From positions 1 to 64,000 of the forward strand of contig NZ_BJNO01000007.1 of assembly GCF_006539725.1 (NCBI RefSeq): a DNA stretch of 64,000 bases. The letters are read 5' to 3'. The notes beneath the pieces are model-generated. The model did not search any database, was not told the origin of the DNA, and worked only from the letters and a program-made list of their open reading frames with translations. Below are positions 19,923 through 29,957 of the stretch, one piece after another (position 1 is the stretch's first letter; each line of letters opens with the position of its first letter). Source of the stretch: Klebsiella terrigena. Lineage in GTDB: Bacteria; Pseudomonadota; Gammaproteobacteria; Enterobacterales; Enterobacteriaceae. The position numbers were made by a program, and so were the translations under genes.

Positions 19923-19945
19923 GGGGGGAGGCGGCTCCCCCCTTC
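19923..19945 (-). terminator. Terminator of ybhC
   Basis: On the minus strand GGGGGGAG-CCGC-CTCCCCCC is followed by a short T stretch, 14 bp past the ybhC stop. The hairpin is strong but the T-run is weak. Confidence 0.6.
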
Positions 19946-19956
19946 AGGCAGGACGA

Positions 19957-21240
19957 TTACTGCTTAGGTTCAGCCACGATAAAGCTTCCCACGCCGCGGT
20001 TGTTGTATTCCCACATGCGGTTGAAGCCGTCGTCGTTGAGGTTACGCTGCGCAACGCCTTTGGCGTCTACCGCGCCGGTATTACCGCTGAAGGCGCGGTT
20101 AGAGGCTGCCGCATCGGCCCACGGCTTAGCGATATTAAAGCCTTCGTTAATCACGCTATCGCGGATAACCACCTGACCGTTGGTGTTGCTATCAACGTCC
20201 AGAGAGCGGCCCAGCTGCGCGACGCCATCGCCGGAAGCGGTGAAGCGGCTGTTGATGGCGAGGAAGCCGTAGGTGACGCTCTTCAGCGTCGCCGGCGCAA
20301 AGACGTAGCCCTCTTTCTGCGTGCGGGAATTCACGACGCGGAAATCGGTGTTATCAAAGACAACGGCGCCGCGGCCGGCAACGATATCAACGTCGCCTTC
20401 AATATAGCTGTTGCTGACCAGCGTGCGGGTCTGGCGATCGTTCTGCAGACGGTTCTGCACGCCGCTGTTGGTCACGAAGAAGGTGTTCTGGCGACCGAGA
20501 ATATTGACGTTGTTAATCTGCACCTGGTCGCCATCGCTGCGCAGCGCGACGGCCTGGTGGGTGCCGGCATCAACGCTATCGCCGAGGTTGTTAGCGATGG
20601 TCAGATTCTGCAGCTGCAGGCCGTTATTCTGCGACCAGAAGACCGCAGAGCACATCACGCCGACGGTGGCGGTACGCTTGCTCTGGCAGCTGTCGAACAT
20701 ATACCACGCCGGTTTGCCTGGCATATATTTTCCGGCCGGATTGACCAGATGACGCCAGCTGGTGACGTCCATTTCTGAATCGATCGCCTGGCTAATTTTC
20801 ACATCCAGCGGCTTCTCGCCGGTACCGTAGAGGGTCAGCGCGCCGGGGGCGGCCGGGACATACACGGTACCGGTATATTCACCCGGCATAATCGCAATGA
20901 ACTGACGGCGGTCAGAGTGACGGGCAATTGCCGCATCGACGGCGGCCTGGATCGTGGTGTGGGTCACGCCCTGAGTCCCCGCAGGCCCGACGACGAAGTC
21001 AGGCTGGGCCGGCGCGGCAATGGCCGCCGGCGTCCACGCCGCGGCGTTCGGGTTGAGCGACTGGAAATAGCTCGCGGGCAGGAAATTCTTCGCTTCATCG
21101 GCGCTTAAAACGGGGCGAGAGGCGGTACCTGGCGCTGCCTGGGTAGAGGGTTTCTGATCGGCAGGGGTTGAGCTGCAGGCGGATAACGTCACGCCGAAGG
21201 CCAGCGCCAGCGTCAGTCGGGAAACTGAAAATGTGTTCAT
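19957..21240 (-). CDS. ybhC: YbhC outer-membrane lipoprotein, pectinesterase-fold acyl-CoA thioesterase
   Basis: The 427-residue product begins MNTFSVSRLTLALAFGVTLSACSS, a lipoprotein signal with lipobox LSAC (Cys at about residue 22). The rest is a right-handed beta-helix of the pectin methylesterase family, with GDQVQINNVNILGRQNTFFV, YIEGDVDIVAGRGAVVFDN (catalytic Asp region) and LGRSLDVD. E. coli YbhC has this fold but lacks pectinesterase activity and shows acyl-CoA thioesterase activity. The start at 21240 is chosen over 21261 because it gives the family N-terminus. Confidence 0.93.
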   Translation of the reverse strand: MNTFSVSRLTLALAFGVTLSACSSTPADQKPSTQAAPGTASRPVLSADEAKNFLPASYFQSLNPNAAAWTPAAIAAPAQPDFVVGPAGTQGVTHTTIQAAVDAAIARHSDRRQFIAIMPGEYTGTVYVPAAPGALTLYGTGEKPLDVKISQAIDSEMDVTSWRHLVNPAGKYMPGKPAWYMFDSCQSKRTATVGVMCSAVFWSQNNGLQLQNLTIANNLGDSVDAGTHQAVALRSDGDQVQINNVNILGRQNTFFVTNSGVQNRLQNDRQTRTLVSNSYIEGDVDIVAGRGAVVFDNTDFRVVNSRTQKEGYVFAPATLKSVTYGFLAINSRFTASGDGVAQLGRSLDVDSNTNGQVVIRDSVINEGFNIAKPWADAAASNRAFSGNTGAVDAKGVAQRNLNDDGFNRMWEYNNRGVGSFIVAEPKQ

Positions 21241-21557
21241 GTTGCTCCGGGCAAGAATCAATTAGCTATACCCGCCATATTTCAAGCCGCTTCTTTGCTG
21301 GCAGCGTGCGCCTGCCACCTCGATACGGGCCGAATTATTTGGGGTGTGTGAATAGATAAGCTCTTTAAAACCTGCTTTTTTATACTAAGTTGAGCAAAAC
21401 GGGAAGACGCTGAGCCAAAAAGTTAGCGTTATGCTGTTTTGCACCCGCAGGCGGAGCCGTTCGCAGTCACAAAAAAATAACAATAATCCCTGCTTTTATT
21501 GACATTCATGGTGGAATGAAAATAAATGTCTATACAACCCATGACAAGTTGACCGCT
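21241..21557. other. ybhC-hutI divergent promoter region
   Basis: This 317-bp AT-rich gap carries the ybhC promoter leftward and the hutI promoter rightward. The one clear site is a HutC half-operator at 21527-21537, close to the hutI start. Nothing else is recognised. Confidence 0.55.
21527..21537. promoter_or_regulatory. HutC operator sequence upstream of hutIGC
   Basis: TGTCTATACAA is the exact reverse complement of TTGTATAGACA found in the hutUH promoter (24595-24605). A shared 11-mer in the two divergent hut promoters, 21 bp before hutI, is what one expects of the HutC repressor site. Confidence 0.75.
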
Positions 21558-22775
21558 ATGACTGAAGCCACTTCCGATCTCGTTATCTGGCGAAACGCCC
21601 GCCTCGCCACGTTGAACCCACAGGACTCGCGGCCTTATGGCCTGCTGGATCGCCACGCGCTGCTGGTGCGCAATGGCCGGATTGAAGCCGTGATCCCCGA
21701 AAGCGACGCCCCGGCCGGGCGCAGCGTTGACCTTAGCGGCAGGCTGGTGACGCCGGGGCTGATTGATTGCCATACCCACCTGATCTTCGGCGGCAGCCGG
21801 GCGCAGGAGTGGGAGCAGCGGCTCAACGGCGTCTCTTATCAGACCATCAGCGCTAACGGCGGCGGCATTAACTCGACGGTGCGCGCCACCCGCGAGAGCA
21901 GCGAAGCGCAGCTGCTGGCGCTGGCGCAGCCGCGCCTCGATCGCCTGCTGCGTGAAGGGGTGACGACGGTTGAAATTAAGTCCGGCTACGGGCTGGATCT
22001 GGAAAGCGAACGCAAGATGCTGCGCGTGGCGCGACAGCTGAGCGAAAGCAATGCGTTTGAGCTGTCGGCCACGCTGCTCTCCGCCCACGCGACGCCGCCG
22101 GAGTATAAAGGTGACCCCGACGGCTATATCACCCTGGTCTGCGAAACGCTGCTGCCGGTGCTGTGGGAAGAGGGACTGTTTGAAAGCGTCGACGTGTTCT
22201 GTGAAAACGTCGGCTTCAGCCCGCAGCAAACCGAGCGCGTGTTCAAGGCGGCACAGGCGCGCGGAATTCCGCTGAAGGGCCACGTCGAACAGCTCTCCTC
22301 CCTCGGCGGCGCCCAGCTGGTGAGCCGCTATCGCGGGCTCTCTGCCGACCATATCGAATATCTGACGGAAGAGGGCGTGGCGGCGATGAGCCACAGCGGG
22401 ACGGTCGCGGTGCTGCTGCCCGGCGCGTTCTATTTCCTCAACGAGACCCGCCAGCCGCCGGTAGAGCTGCTGCGGCAGTATCAGGTCCCGATGGCGGTGG
22501 CGACGGACTACAACCCGGGCACCAGCCCCTTTGCCAGCCTGCATCTGGCGATGAATATGGCCTGCGTCAAGTTCGGCCTGACGCCGGAGGAGGCGTGGGC
22601 CGGCGTGACCCGCCACGCGGCGAGGGCGCTGGGGCGTCAGGTGAGCCACGGTCAGCTGGCGGCGGGATTCGTCGCCGATTTTGCCATCTGGGACGCCGAA
22701 CATCCGGTAGAGATGGTGTATGAACCGGGGCGCAGTCCGCTCTGGCATCGCGTAGTACGAGGAGAGATGCAATGA
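21558..22775 (+). CDS. hutI: Imidazolonepropionase HutI
   Basis: HutI hydrolyses imidazolone-5-propionate to N-formimino-L-glutamate, step 3 of histidine breakdown. The 405-residue amidohydrolase has the metal motif [12 protein letters not shown] (His72, His74), [14 protein letters not shown] near 145 and DYNPGTSPF near residue 320. Starting at [11 protein letters not shown] was preferred to the ATG at 21516, because the HutC operator would otherwise lie inside the coding region. No strong Shine-Dalgarno is seen for either start. hutG follows with a 4-bp overlap. Confidence 0.93.
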   Translation: MTEATSDLVIWRNARLATLNPQDSRPYGLLDRHALLVRNGRIEAVIPESDAPAGRSVDLSGRLVTPGLIDCHTHLIFGGSRAQEWEQRLNGVSYQTISANGGGINSTVRATRESSEAQLLALAQPRLDRLLREGVTTVEIKSGYGLDLESERKMLRVARQLSESNAFELSATLLSAHATPPEYKGDPDGYITLVCETLLPVLWEEGLFESVDVFCENVGFSPQQTERVFKAAQARGIPLKGHVEQLSSLGGAQLVSRYRGLSADHIEYLTEEGVAAMSHSGTVAVLLPGAFYFLNETRQPPVELLRQYQVPMAVATDYNPGTSPFASLHLAMNMACVKFGLTPEEAWAGVTRHAARALGRQVSHGQLAAGFVADFAIWDAEHPVEMVYEPGRSPLWHRVVRGEMQ

Positions 22776-23728
22776 AGCTGTGGCAACCGACGCCCGCCGG
22801 GCTGTGGCAAGGGCGCGACGACAGCGGCGAAGCCGCCAACGCGCTGCGCCTGTTTCAAACGATAGCGCGGGCGGAGCGTTTCGCCCCCGACGAGCAGCCG
22901 GGCGACATTGCCCTGCTGGGCTTTGCCTGCGATGAGGGCGTACGGCGCAACCTCGGGCGCACCGGAGCGGAAAAGGGGCCCGAGACGCTGCGGCGGGCGC
23001 TGGCGAATATGGCCAGCCACGGCGGCCACGACCGCTGCGTGGATATGGGCACCGTTAGCGTGATGGGCGAGGCGCTGGAGGAGGCTCAGCAGGCGCTGCG
23101 CGAGGCGGTGGCCGCCTGCCAGCGCGCCGGCAAACGCACCCTGGTGCTGGGCGGGGGCCACGAAACGGCCTTTGGCCACGGCGCCGGCGTGCTGGACGCG
23201 TTCCCCGACCAAAAGGTCGGCATTATCAACCTCGACGCGCATCTCGATTTACGCTTTGCCGAACGGGCCAGCTCGGGGACGCCGTTCCGCCAGCTGGCGC
23301 TGGAGTGCGAGGCGCAGGGGCGCGGCTTTCACTACGCCTGCATCGGCGCCAGCCGCGCGGCGAATACCCAGGCCCTGTGGGATGAAGCGGCGCGTCGCGA
23401 GGTGCGGGTCATTGAGGATCTGGATGTTCTGCAAGCCTATGAAGAACGGGTTGCGCCGGAAATCGCGCGCCAAATCGCCCTCTACGATCGCCTCTACCTG
23501 ACCATCGACCTTGACGTCATGCCGGCCCGCGAAATGCCGGCGGTCTCGGCTCCCGCGGCGCTGGGCGTGCCGCTGACCACGCTGCTGCGCATCGTTGAAC
23601 CGCTGTGCCGCAGCGGCAAGCTGCAGGCGGTGGATCTGGTGGAGTTTAATCCGCAGTTTGACATCGATAGCCAGGGCGCCCGCACGGCGGCCCGGCTGGC
23701 ATGGCAAATCGCCCATTGGTGGCGCTGA
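22772..23728 (+). CDS. hutG: Formimidoylglutamase HutG
   Basis: HutG hydrolyses N-formimino-L-glutamate to glutamate and formamide, the last step of the pathway. The 318-residue ureohydrolase shows the dimanganese ligands of the arginase family: LGGGHE (His130), NLDAHLDLR (Asp155, His157, Asp159) and TIDLDVMPA near residue 248. It is preceded by hutI (ATGA overlap) and followed by hutC after 56 bp. Confidence 0.95.
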   Translation: MKLWQPTPAGLWQGRDDSGEAANALRLFQTIARAERFAPDEQPGDIALLGFACDEGVRRNLGRTGAEKGPETLRRALANMASHGGHDRCVDMGTVSVMGEALEEAQQALREAVAACQRAGKRTLVLGGGHETAFGHGAGVLDAFPDQKVGIINLDAHLDLRFAERASSGTPFRQLALECEAQGRGFHYACIGASRAANTQALWDEAARREVRVIEDLDVLQAYEERVAPEIARQIALYDRLYLTIDLDVMPAREMPAVSAPAALGVPLTTLLRIVEPLCRSGKLQAVDLVEFNPQFDIDSQGARTAARLAWQIAHWWR

Positions 23729-23784
23729 CGATTCAGTATATTCTGATCGTTTCGCCGCCCATTGAGAATAAGGAAAGCCAGGCT

Positions 23785-24510
23785 ATGTTTTCACAGCAAT
23801 CTCGCTCCGCGCCGGCACCGTTCTATGAAAAGGTGAAGCAGGCGATCAGCGAAAAGATCCAAAGCGGCGTCTGGCGCCCGCACGATCGCATCCCTTCGGA
23901 AGCGGAGCTGGTGGCGCAGTTTGGTTTTAGCCGTATGACCATCAACCGCGCGCTTCGCGAGCTCACCGACGAAGGCCTGCTGGTGCGCCTGCAGGGAGTA
24001 GGGACCTTCGTGGCGGAGCCGAAGGGGCAGTCGGCGCTGTTTGAAGTTCGCAGCATCGCCGATGAAATCGTCTCCCGCCACCACCAGCACCGCTGTGAGG
24101 TGCTGCTGCTGGAGGAGACCCAGGCCGACCTTATCCAGGCGGCGGCGCTCAACGTCGCCGAAGGCACGCGGATATTTCACTCCCTGATGGTGCATTTCGA
24201 AAACGACGTACCGGTACAAATTGAGGACCGCTGCGTCAACGCCACCGTGGTGCCGGACTATTTGCGCCAGGACTACACCGCCACCACGCCGCACGACTAC
24301 CTGTCGCTGATTGCCCCGCTAACCGAGGGGGAGCATATTGTCGAAGCGGTGCAGGCGAGCGCGAAGGAGTGCGAGCTGCTGCACATTCATGCCCACGATC
24401 CCTGCCTGATGATTCGCCGCCGTACCTGGTCGACGACGCATATTGTTTCCCACGCCCGCCTGCTGTTTCCCGGCAGCCGCTATCGCCTGCAGGGGCGCTT
24501 CGGCTCCTGA
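23785..24510 (+). CDS. hutC: Histidine-utilisation repressor HutC
   Basis: HutC is a GntR/HutC-family repressor that releases hut promoters when it binds urocanate. The 241-residue protein has an N-terminal winged helix (residues 10-75: PHDRIPSEAELVAQFGFSRMTINRAL) and a UTRA ligand domain (about 95-235). AAGGA precedes the start MFSQQSRS; the longer start at 23701 would overlap hutG. It is in the hutIGC operon, whose promoter has the operator, so it probably represses itself. Confidence 0.95.
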   Translation: MFSQQSRSAPAPFYEKVKQAISEKIQSGVWRPHDRIPSEAELVAQFGFSRMTINRALRELTDEGLLVRLQGVGTFVAEPKGQSALFEVRSIADEIVSRHHQHRCEVLLLEETQADLIQAAALNVAEGTRIFHSLMVHFENDVPVQIEDRCVNATVVPDYLRQDYTATTPHDYLSLIAPLTEGEHIVEAVQASAKECELLHIHAHDPCLMIRRRTWSTTHIVSHARLLFPGSRYRLQGRFGS

Positions 24511-24549
24511 TCCTCAGCGCGTCGGCAAAAGCGTGATTGCTGACGCAAT

Positions 24550-24564
24550 ATAACAAAATTGTAT
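24550..24564. promoter_or_regulatory. NAC activator site of hutUH
   Basis: ATA-ACAAAATTG-TAT matches the NAC consensus ATA-N9-TAT and resembles the site described for Klebsiella aerogenes hutU. Its centre is 64 bp before a transcription start predicted at about 24621, the activating distance known for NAC. NAC links hut expression to nitrogen limitation. Confidence 0.78.
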
Positions 24565-24594
24565 CATTTCTGTTAAATCCTGGCTTGCGTAGAG

Positions 24595-24607
24595 TTGTAT
24601 AGACAAG
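24595..24607. promoter_or_regulatory. HutC operator of hutUHT
   Basis: TTGTATAGACAAG shares 11 bases with the hutI operator and lies in the core promoter region upstream of a likely -10 (TATATG, 24608-24613). Repressor bound here would block polymerase. Confidence 0.78.
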
Positions 24608-24652
24608 TATATGTATCTACGTAAACAACGTTAATAGTCAGGAGAAACCCCG

Positions 24653-26338
24653 ATGTCGCAAAGCAAATACCGCCAGCTGGACGTCCGTGCACCGCGAGGC
24701 ACGACGCTGAGTGCGAAGAGCTGGCTGACCGAAGCGCCGCTGCGTATGTTAATGAATAACCTCGATCCGGATGTCGCCGAAAACCCGCATGAGCTGGTGG
24801 TTTACGGCGGCATTGGACGCGCGGCGCGTAACTGGGAATGCTATGACGCTATCGTGAAGGCGCTGAAAAACCTGGAAAACGATGAGACCCTGCTGGTGCA
24901 GTCCGGCAAGCCGGTAGGCGTTTTTAAAACCCATGAAAACTCACCCCGCGTGCTGATCGCCAACTCTAACCTGGTTCCGCACTGGGCGACCTGGGAACAC
25001 TTCAACGAACTCGACGCCAAAGGCCTGGCCATGTACGGCCAGATGACCGCCGGAAGCTGGATTTATATCGGCAGCCAGGGCATCGTGCAGGGCACCTACG
25101 AAACCTTCGTCGAAGCCGGCCGCCAGCACTACGAGGGCAGCCTGAAAGGCCGCTGGGTACTCACCGCCGGCCTGGGCGGAATGGGCGGTGCGCAGCCGCT
25201 GGCCGCGACTCTGGCGGGCGCCTGCTCGCTGAACATTGAGTGCCAGCAGAGCCGTATCGATTTCCGCCTGCGTACCCGCTACGTTGACGAGCAGGCGACG
25301 TCGCTGGATGACGCCCTGGCCCGCATCAAGAAATATACCGCCGAAGGCCGCGCCGTCTCTATCGCGCTGTGCGGCAACGCCGCCGACATCGTGCCGGAAA
25401 TGGTAAAACGCGGCGTGCGCCCGGACATGGTCACCGACCAGACCAGCGCCCACGACCCGCTGCACGGCTATCTGCCGAAAGGCTGGAGCTGGGAAGAGTA
25501 TCAGGAAAAAGCGGTCTCCGACCCGCAGGGCACCATTCAGGCCTCCAAACGCTCGATGGCCGACCACGTTCAGGCCATGCTGGCCTTCCATGAGATGGGC
25601 ATTCCGACCTTCGACTACGGCAACAACATTCGCCAGATGGCCCAGGAAATGGGCGTCGCCAGGGCCTTCGACTTCCCGGGCTTCGTTCCCGCCTATATTC
25701 GCCCTCTGTTCTGCCGCGGTATCGGCCCGTTCCGCTGGGTGGCGCTCTCCGGCGACCCGCAGGATATTTATAAGACCGATGCCAAAGTGAAAGAGATTGT
25801 CAAAGACGACAAGCATCTGCACCACTGGCTGGATATGGCGCGCGAGCGCATCAGCTTCCAGGGCCTGCCGGCGCGTATCTGCTGGGTTGGCCTGGAGTGG
25901 CGCCAGAAGCTGGGCCTGGCCTTTAACGAAATGGTTCGCAGCGGTGAAGTCTCCGCGCCGATCGTTATCGGTCGCGACCACCTGGATTCCGGATCGGTTG
26001 CCAGCCCGAACCGTGAAACCGAATCGATGCGCGATGGCTCCGACGCGGTGTCCGACTGGCCGCTGCTCAACGCCCTGCTGAATACGGCCAGCGGCGCGAC
26101 CTGGGTCTCTCTGCACCACGGCGGCGGCGTTGGCATGGGCTTCTCTCAGCACTCCGGAATGGTTATCGTCTGCGACGGAACCGACGAAGCGGCCGCGCGA
26201 ATCGCTCGCGTTCTGCACAACGACCCGGCAACCGGCGTGATGCGTCACGCGGATGCGGGCTATGAGATTGCGATTGAATGCGCAGCGGAACAAGGACTGA
26301 ATCTTCCTATGGTGTCAGCAACGCAGGGGCAACGCTGA
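24653..26338 (+). CDS. hutU: Urocanate hydratase HutU
   Basis: HutU converts urocanate to imidazolone-5-propionate using tightly bound NAD+ as electrophile. The 561-residue protein is full length. It has the NAD loop GLGGMGG at residues 173-179, the family stretches [11 protein letters not shown] and [16 protein letters not shown], and [15 protein letters not shown] near residue 488. AGGAG lies 9 bases before ATG. The gap to hutH is one base, so the two are one transcript. Confidence 0.97.
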   Translation: MSQSKYRQLDVRAPRGTTLSAKSWLTEAPLRMLMNNLDPDVAENPHELVVYGGIGRAARNWECYDAIVKALKNLENDETLLVQSGKPVGVFKTHENSPRVLIANSNLVPHWATWEHFNELDAKGLAMYGQMTAGSWIYIGSQGIVQGTYETFVEAGRQHYEGSLKGRWVLTAGLGGMGGAQPLAATLAGACSLNIECQQSRIDFRLRTRYVDEQATSLDDALARIKKYTAEGRAVSIALCGNAADIVPEMVKRGVRPDMVTDQTSAHDPLHGYLPKGWSWEEYQEKAVSDPQGTIQASKRSMADHVQAMLAFHEMGIPTFDYGNNIRQMAQEMGVARAFDFPGFVPAYIRPLFCRGIGPFRWVALSGDPQDIYKTDAKVKEIVKDDKHLHHWLDMARERISFQGLPARICWVGLEWRQKLGLAFNEMVRSGEVSAPIVIGRDHLDSGSVASPNRETESMRDGSDAVSDWPLLNALLNTASGATWVSLHHGGGVGMGFSQHSGMVIVCDGTDEAAARIARVLHNDPATGVMRHADAGYEIAIECAAEQGLNLPMVSATQGQR

Positions 26339-26339
26339 A

Positions 26340-27872
26340 ATGAAAACTTTAACTCTTATTCCCGGCCAGCTGAGCCTGACGCAACTGCGCGATATCTATA
26401 GCCACCCGCTGAACGTCGTGCTCGACGAGCGCGCCTTTGCGGCGATTGATGAGAGCGTGGCCTGCGTCAACGCGATCCTCGCGGAAGGGCGCACCGCTTA
26501 CGGCATCAACACCGGTTTTGGCCTGCTGGCGCAAACCCGCATCTCGACCGACGATCTCGAAAACCTCCAGCGCTCGCTGGTGCTCTCCCACGCCGCCGGT
26601 ATCGGCGAGCCGCTGGATGAGGCGATGGCGCGCCTGATTATGGTGCTGAAGATTAACAGCCTCTCCCGCGGCTTTTCCGGCATTCGTCTGAGCGTGATCC
26701 AGGCGCTGGCGGAGCTGGTGAACAAAGGCGTTACGCCGTGGATCCCGGCGAAAGGCTCGGTGGGGGCATCCGGCGATCTGGCACCGCTGGCACATATGTC
26801 GCTGACGCTGCTGGGGGAAGGGAAAGCCCGCTGGCAGGGTGAGTGGATGCCGGCCGCGCAGGCGCTGGAAAAAGCCGGCCTCAGGCCGATTACCCTGGCG
26901 GCGAAAGAGGGGCTGGCGCTGCTTAACGGCACCCAGGCTTCGACGGCGTTCGCGCTGCGCGGCCTGTTTGAAGCCGAAGACCTGTTTACCTCCGCGGTGG
27001 TGTGCGGCGCGCTAACCACCGAAGCGGCGCTGGGCTCGCGTCGTCCGTTTGACTCGCGTATCCACGAGGCTCGCGGCCAGCGCGGGCAGATTGACGCCGC
27101 CGCGCTCTATCGCCACGTACTGACCGACGACAGCGCGATTTCTCAGTCGCACCACGGCTGCACCAAGGTGCAGGACCCGTACTCTCTGCGCTGTCAGCCG
27201 CAGGTGATGGGCGCCTGCCTGACGCAGATCCGTCAGGCGGCGGAAGTGCTGTTGGTTGAGGCCAACGCGGTCTCCGACAACCCGCTGGTGTTTGCCAGCG
27301 AGAATGAGGTGATTTCCGGCGGCAACTTCCACGCCGAGCCGGTGGCGATGGCGGCGGACAACATCGCCCTGGCGATTGCCGAAATCGGCTCGCTCTCCGA
27401 GCGCCGCATCGCGCTGATGATGGACAGCCATATGTCGCAGCTGCCGCCGTTCCTCGTGAAAAACGGCGGCGTCAACTCCGGCTTTATGATTGCCCAGGTC
27501 ACCGCGGCGGCGTTAGCCAGCGAAAACAAAGCGCTTTCCCACCCGCATAGCGTTGATAGCCTGCCGACCTCCGCGAACCAGGAGGATCACGTTTCGATGG
27601 CACCGGCCGCCGGTCGTCGCCTGTGGGCGATGGCGGAAAACACCCGCGGCGTGCTGGCCGTTGAGTGGCTGGCCTCCGTTCAGGGGCTGGATATGCGCGA
27701 GGGTCTTACCAGCAGCCCGCTGCTGGAAAAGGCGCGTCATCTGCTGCGCGAGCGCGTATCGCACTACACCGAAGACCGCTTCTTCGCGCCGGATATTGAA
27801 AACGCTATTGAGCTTTTGGCCGCGCGTCACCTGACGCGACTGCTGCCTGCCGTACTGCCCGATCACAACTAA
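26340..27872 (+). CDS. hutH: Histidine ammonia-lyase HutH
   Basis: HutH deaminates histidine to urocanate, the first step of the pathway; urocanate is also the inducer sensed by HutC. The 510-residue product has Ala143-Ser144-Gly145 ([12 protein letters not shown]), which cyclise to the MIO electrophile. Other family motifs are YGINTGFG near residue 54 and the [21 protein letters not shown] region near 400. It is cotranscribed with hutU and followed after 100 bp by the permease. Confidence 0.97.
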   Translation: MKTLTLIPGQLSLTQLRDIYSHPLNVVLDERAFAAIDESVACVNAILAEGRTAYGINTGFGLLAQTRISTDDLENLQRSLVLSHAAGIGEPLDEAMARLIMVLKINSLSRGFSGIRLSVIQALAELVNKGVTPWIPAKGSVGASGDLAPLAHMSLTLLGEGKARWQGEWMPAAQALEKAGLRPITLAAKEGLALLNGTQASTAFALRGLFEAEDLFTSAVVCGALTTEAALGSRRPFDSRIHEARGQRGQIDAAALYRHVLTDDSAISQSHHGCTKVQDPYSLRCQPQVMGACLTQIRQAAEVLLVEANAVSDNPLVFASENEVISGGNFHAEPVAMAADNIALAIAEIGSLSERRIALMMDSHMSQLPPFLVKNGGVNSGFMIAQVTAAALASENKALSHPHSVDSLPTSANQEDHVSMAPAAGRRLWAMAENTRGVLAVEWLASVQGLDMREGLTSSPLLEKARHLLRERVSHYTEDRFFAPDIENAIELLAARHLTRLLPAVLPDHN

Positions 27873-27896
27873 CCATTCGCTGTTCTCTGTACCCGC

Positions 27897-27921
27897 GTCG
27901 GGGGGATGCCTTCCCCCCGAC
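27897..27921 (+). other. Strong GC hairpin between hutH and hutT
   Basis: GTCGGGGGG and CCCCCCGAC form a nine-pair stem with a six-base loop. There is no T-run after it, so it is not a classical terminator. It could attenuate or stabilise the hutUH message ahead of the permease gene. Confidence 0.55.
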
Positions 27922-27972
27922 CGTCCTACACGCATATTTGTCGTCGTATAAAAATTATCAGGACACTTGCAT

Positions 27973-29361
27973 ATGCAACAACAATCGCAACAAAAGCCAC
28001 ATCTGCTGCGCGGGCTGAACGCTCGCCATATTCGCTTTATCGCGCTCGGTTCCGCCATCGGCACCGGGCTGTTCTACGGGTCGGCCGCCGCCATCAAGGC
28101 CGCCGGTCCGGCGGTGCTGCTGGCCTATCTTATCGGCGGCGCGGCGGTCTTTATCGTGATGCGTGCGCTGGGGGAAATGGCGGTGCGCAACCCCGTTTCC
28201 GGATCCTTCGGCAGCTATGCGCGCCAGTATCTCGGCCCGCTGGCCGGGTTTATCACCGGCTGGACCTACACCTTCGAAATGGTCATTGTGGCCCTCGCCG
28301 ACGTGACCGCGTTTGGGATCTATATGGGGCTGTGGTATCCCGACGTCCCGCGCTGGATCTGGGTGCTGAGCATTATCTTTTTCATCGGCGCGATGAACCT
28401 GTGCCACGTGCGAATTTTTGGCGAGATGGAGTTTTGGCTCTCGCTGATTAAAGTGGTGGCCATAATTGCGATGATCGCGGCGGGCGGCGCCATCATCTTC
28501 TTTGGCTTTGGCAACGCGTTTCCGGCGACGGGGCTGGAGAATCTGTGGAGCCACGGCGGCTTTGCGCCGAACGGCTGGCAGGGGATTATCGCTTCGCTGG
28601 GGATTGTGATGTTTGCCTTCGGCGGGGTCGAAATCATTGGCGTCACCGCCGCAGAGGCGCAGGACCCGAAAAAGGTTATCCCGCAGGCAATCAATACCAT
28701 CCCGCTGCGCATCGTGCTGTTCTACGTCTGCACGCTGGCGATCCTGATGGCTATTTTCCCGTGGAACAGCTTTGGTGAGCAGGGCAGCCCGTTTGTACTG
28801 ATCTTCAGCGGCCTGGGCATTCCGGCGGCGGCGACAATCCTCAATATTATCGTCATTAGCGCCAGCATTTCGGCCATCAACAGCGATATATTTGGCGCGG
28901 GCCGCATGATGTACGGCATGGCGAAAGAGGGCATGGCGCCGAAAAGCTTCCAGCGCATCGCCAGCAACGGCGTGCCGTGGATGACGGTGGTGGTGATGGG
29001 CGTGGCGCTGCTGGCGGCGGTGGTGCTGAACTACCTGATGCCGGAGCAGATCTTCGTGCTCATCGCCTCTCTGGCGGCGTTTGCCACGGTGTGGGTCTGG
29101 CTGATGATCCTGCTGGCCCACTTTGCGATGCGCCGCGGCCTGTCGGCGGAAGAGCGGCGCAATATCGAGTTCCCGGTGCCGTTCTGGCCGGTGGCACCGC
29201 TGCTGACCCTGCTGTTTATGGGGTTGGTGATTGCGGTGCTGGGAATGGTGGAAGAGACGCGCATTGCGCTGATCGCCGGCCTGGTCTGGCTGGGTCTGCT
29301 GACGGTGGTGTGGTATGCGCGAGTGCGCAAAACCGCGGTCGTCGCGGTGACGGAGCAGTAA
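27973..29361 (+). CDS. hutT: Histidine permease of the APC family (HutT-like)
   Basis: The 462-residue inner-membrane protein has twelve hydrophobic segments and the amino-acid/polyamine transporter signature at its start ([19 protein letters not shown], segment 1). [18 protein letters not shown] near residue 218 is typical of the ProY/HutT subgroup. AGGACA precedes the ATG; the in-frame TTG at 27967 is less likely. As the third gene after hutUH it most plausibly imports histidine or urocanate. The symbol rests on context, since ProY-type permeases are close relatives. Confidence 0.82.
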   Translation: MQQQSQQKPHLLRGLNARHIRFIALGSAIGTGLFYGSAAAIKAAGPAVLLAYLIGGAAVFIVMRALGEMAVRNPVSGSFGSYARQYLGPLAGFITGWTYTFEMVIVALADVTAFGIYMGLWYPDVPRWIWVLSIIFFIGAMNLCHVRIFGEMEFWLSLIKVVAIIAMIAAGGAIIFFGFGNAFPATGLENLWSHGGFAPNGWQGIIASLGIVMFAFGGVEIIGVTAAEAQDPKKVIPQAINTIPLRIVLFYVCTLAILMAIFPWNSFGEQGSPFVLIFSGLGIPAAATILNIIVISASISAINSDIFGAGRMMYGMAKEGMAPKSFQRIASNGVPWMTVVVMGVALLAAVVLNYLMPEQIFVLIASLAAFATVWVWLMILLAHFAMRRGLSAEERRNIEFPVPFWPVAPLLTLLFMGLVIAVLGMVEETRIALIAGLVWLGLLTVVWYARVRKTAVVAVTEQ

Positions 29362-29370
29362 TCAGATAGG

Positions 29371-29399
29371 CCCGGGTCAGGCGTGAGCGCTGGCCCGGG
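29371..29399. terminator. Hairpin between convergent hutT and ybhB
   Basis: CCCGGGTCAG pairs with CTGGCCCGGG around a nine-base loop. It lies midway between the two stops. No good T-run is present on either side, so termination strength is uncertain. Confidence 0.45.
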
Positions 29400-29411
29400 G
29401 AAGCGCCGAGT

Positions 29412-29888
29412 TTAGCTAAACAGGGCGGTTATTGAGGCGCTGCCGAGGCTGTGGAAATGGACATTAAAACCGACCATCGCGCCGCTTGCGCCTTCATCGA
29501 CCTCAATTTTATCAACGTCCAGCGCGTGCACCGTAAAGATGTAGCGATGGCTTTCACCCTTCGGCGGCGCCGCGCCGCCGTAGCCCGTCTGACCGAAATC
29601 GGTGCGGGTCTGAACCGCCTCTTCGGGCAGCGGCGCCAGGCCGGAACCGGCGCCCTGGGGCAGCACGCGCGTATCGGCAGGGAGGTTCGCCACAATCCAG
29701 TGCCACCAGCCGGAGCCGGTCGGCGCGTCGGGATCGTAGCAGGTCACCACAAAGCTTTTGCAGCCCGCTGGCACATCATCCCACGTCAGATGCGGTGAAA
29801 TATTGTCCCCCGCGTAGCCCATACCGTTGAATACATGACGGTTGGGCAGCTTCTCGCCATCCTGCAAATCATGACTGATGAGTTTCAT
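29412..29888 (-). CDS. ybhB: YbhB, PEBP-family (Raf kinase inhibitor-like) protein
   Basis: The 158-residue protein belongs to the phosphatidylethanolamine-binding family. The anion-pocket motifs are visible: CYDPDAPTGSGWWHWIVANLP (residues about 50-70) and the GYGGAAPPKGESHRYIFTVHAL stretch (about 103-124). Its physiological ligand in bacteria is unknown. GGAGAGACG precedes the ATG. It lies 69 bp from bioA on the same strand, possibly cotranscribed. Confidence 0.92.
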   Translation of the reverse strand: MKLISHDLQDGEKLPNRHVFNGMGYAGDNISPHLTWDDVPAGCKSFVVTCYDPDAPTGSGWWHWIVANLPADTRVLPQGAGSGLAPLPEEAVQTRTDFGQTGYGGAAPPKGESHRYIFTVHALDVDKIEVDEGASGAMVGFNVHFHSLGSASITALFS

Positions 29889-29957
29889 CGTCTCTCCTCA
29901 AGTTAATCGCCTGATTGGCAAAGAAGTGTAGCGCGCAGGGCGCGGCATTACCGTCTC

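Noticed and set aside
24941-26293. Long antisense ORF (450 codons) across hutU
   Set aside because: Arg/Ala/His-rich shadow of a strongly conserved gene; no ribosome site or family likeness. The same applies to long antisense ORFs at 14212-15573, 21429-22772, 27958-29121, 37001-38128, 46915-47910 and 51837-52964.
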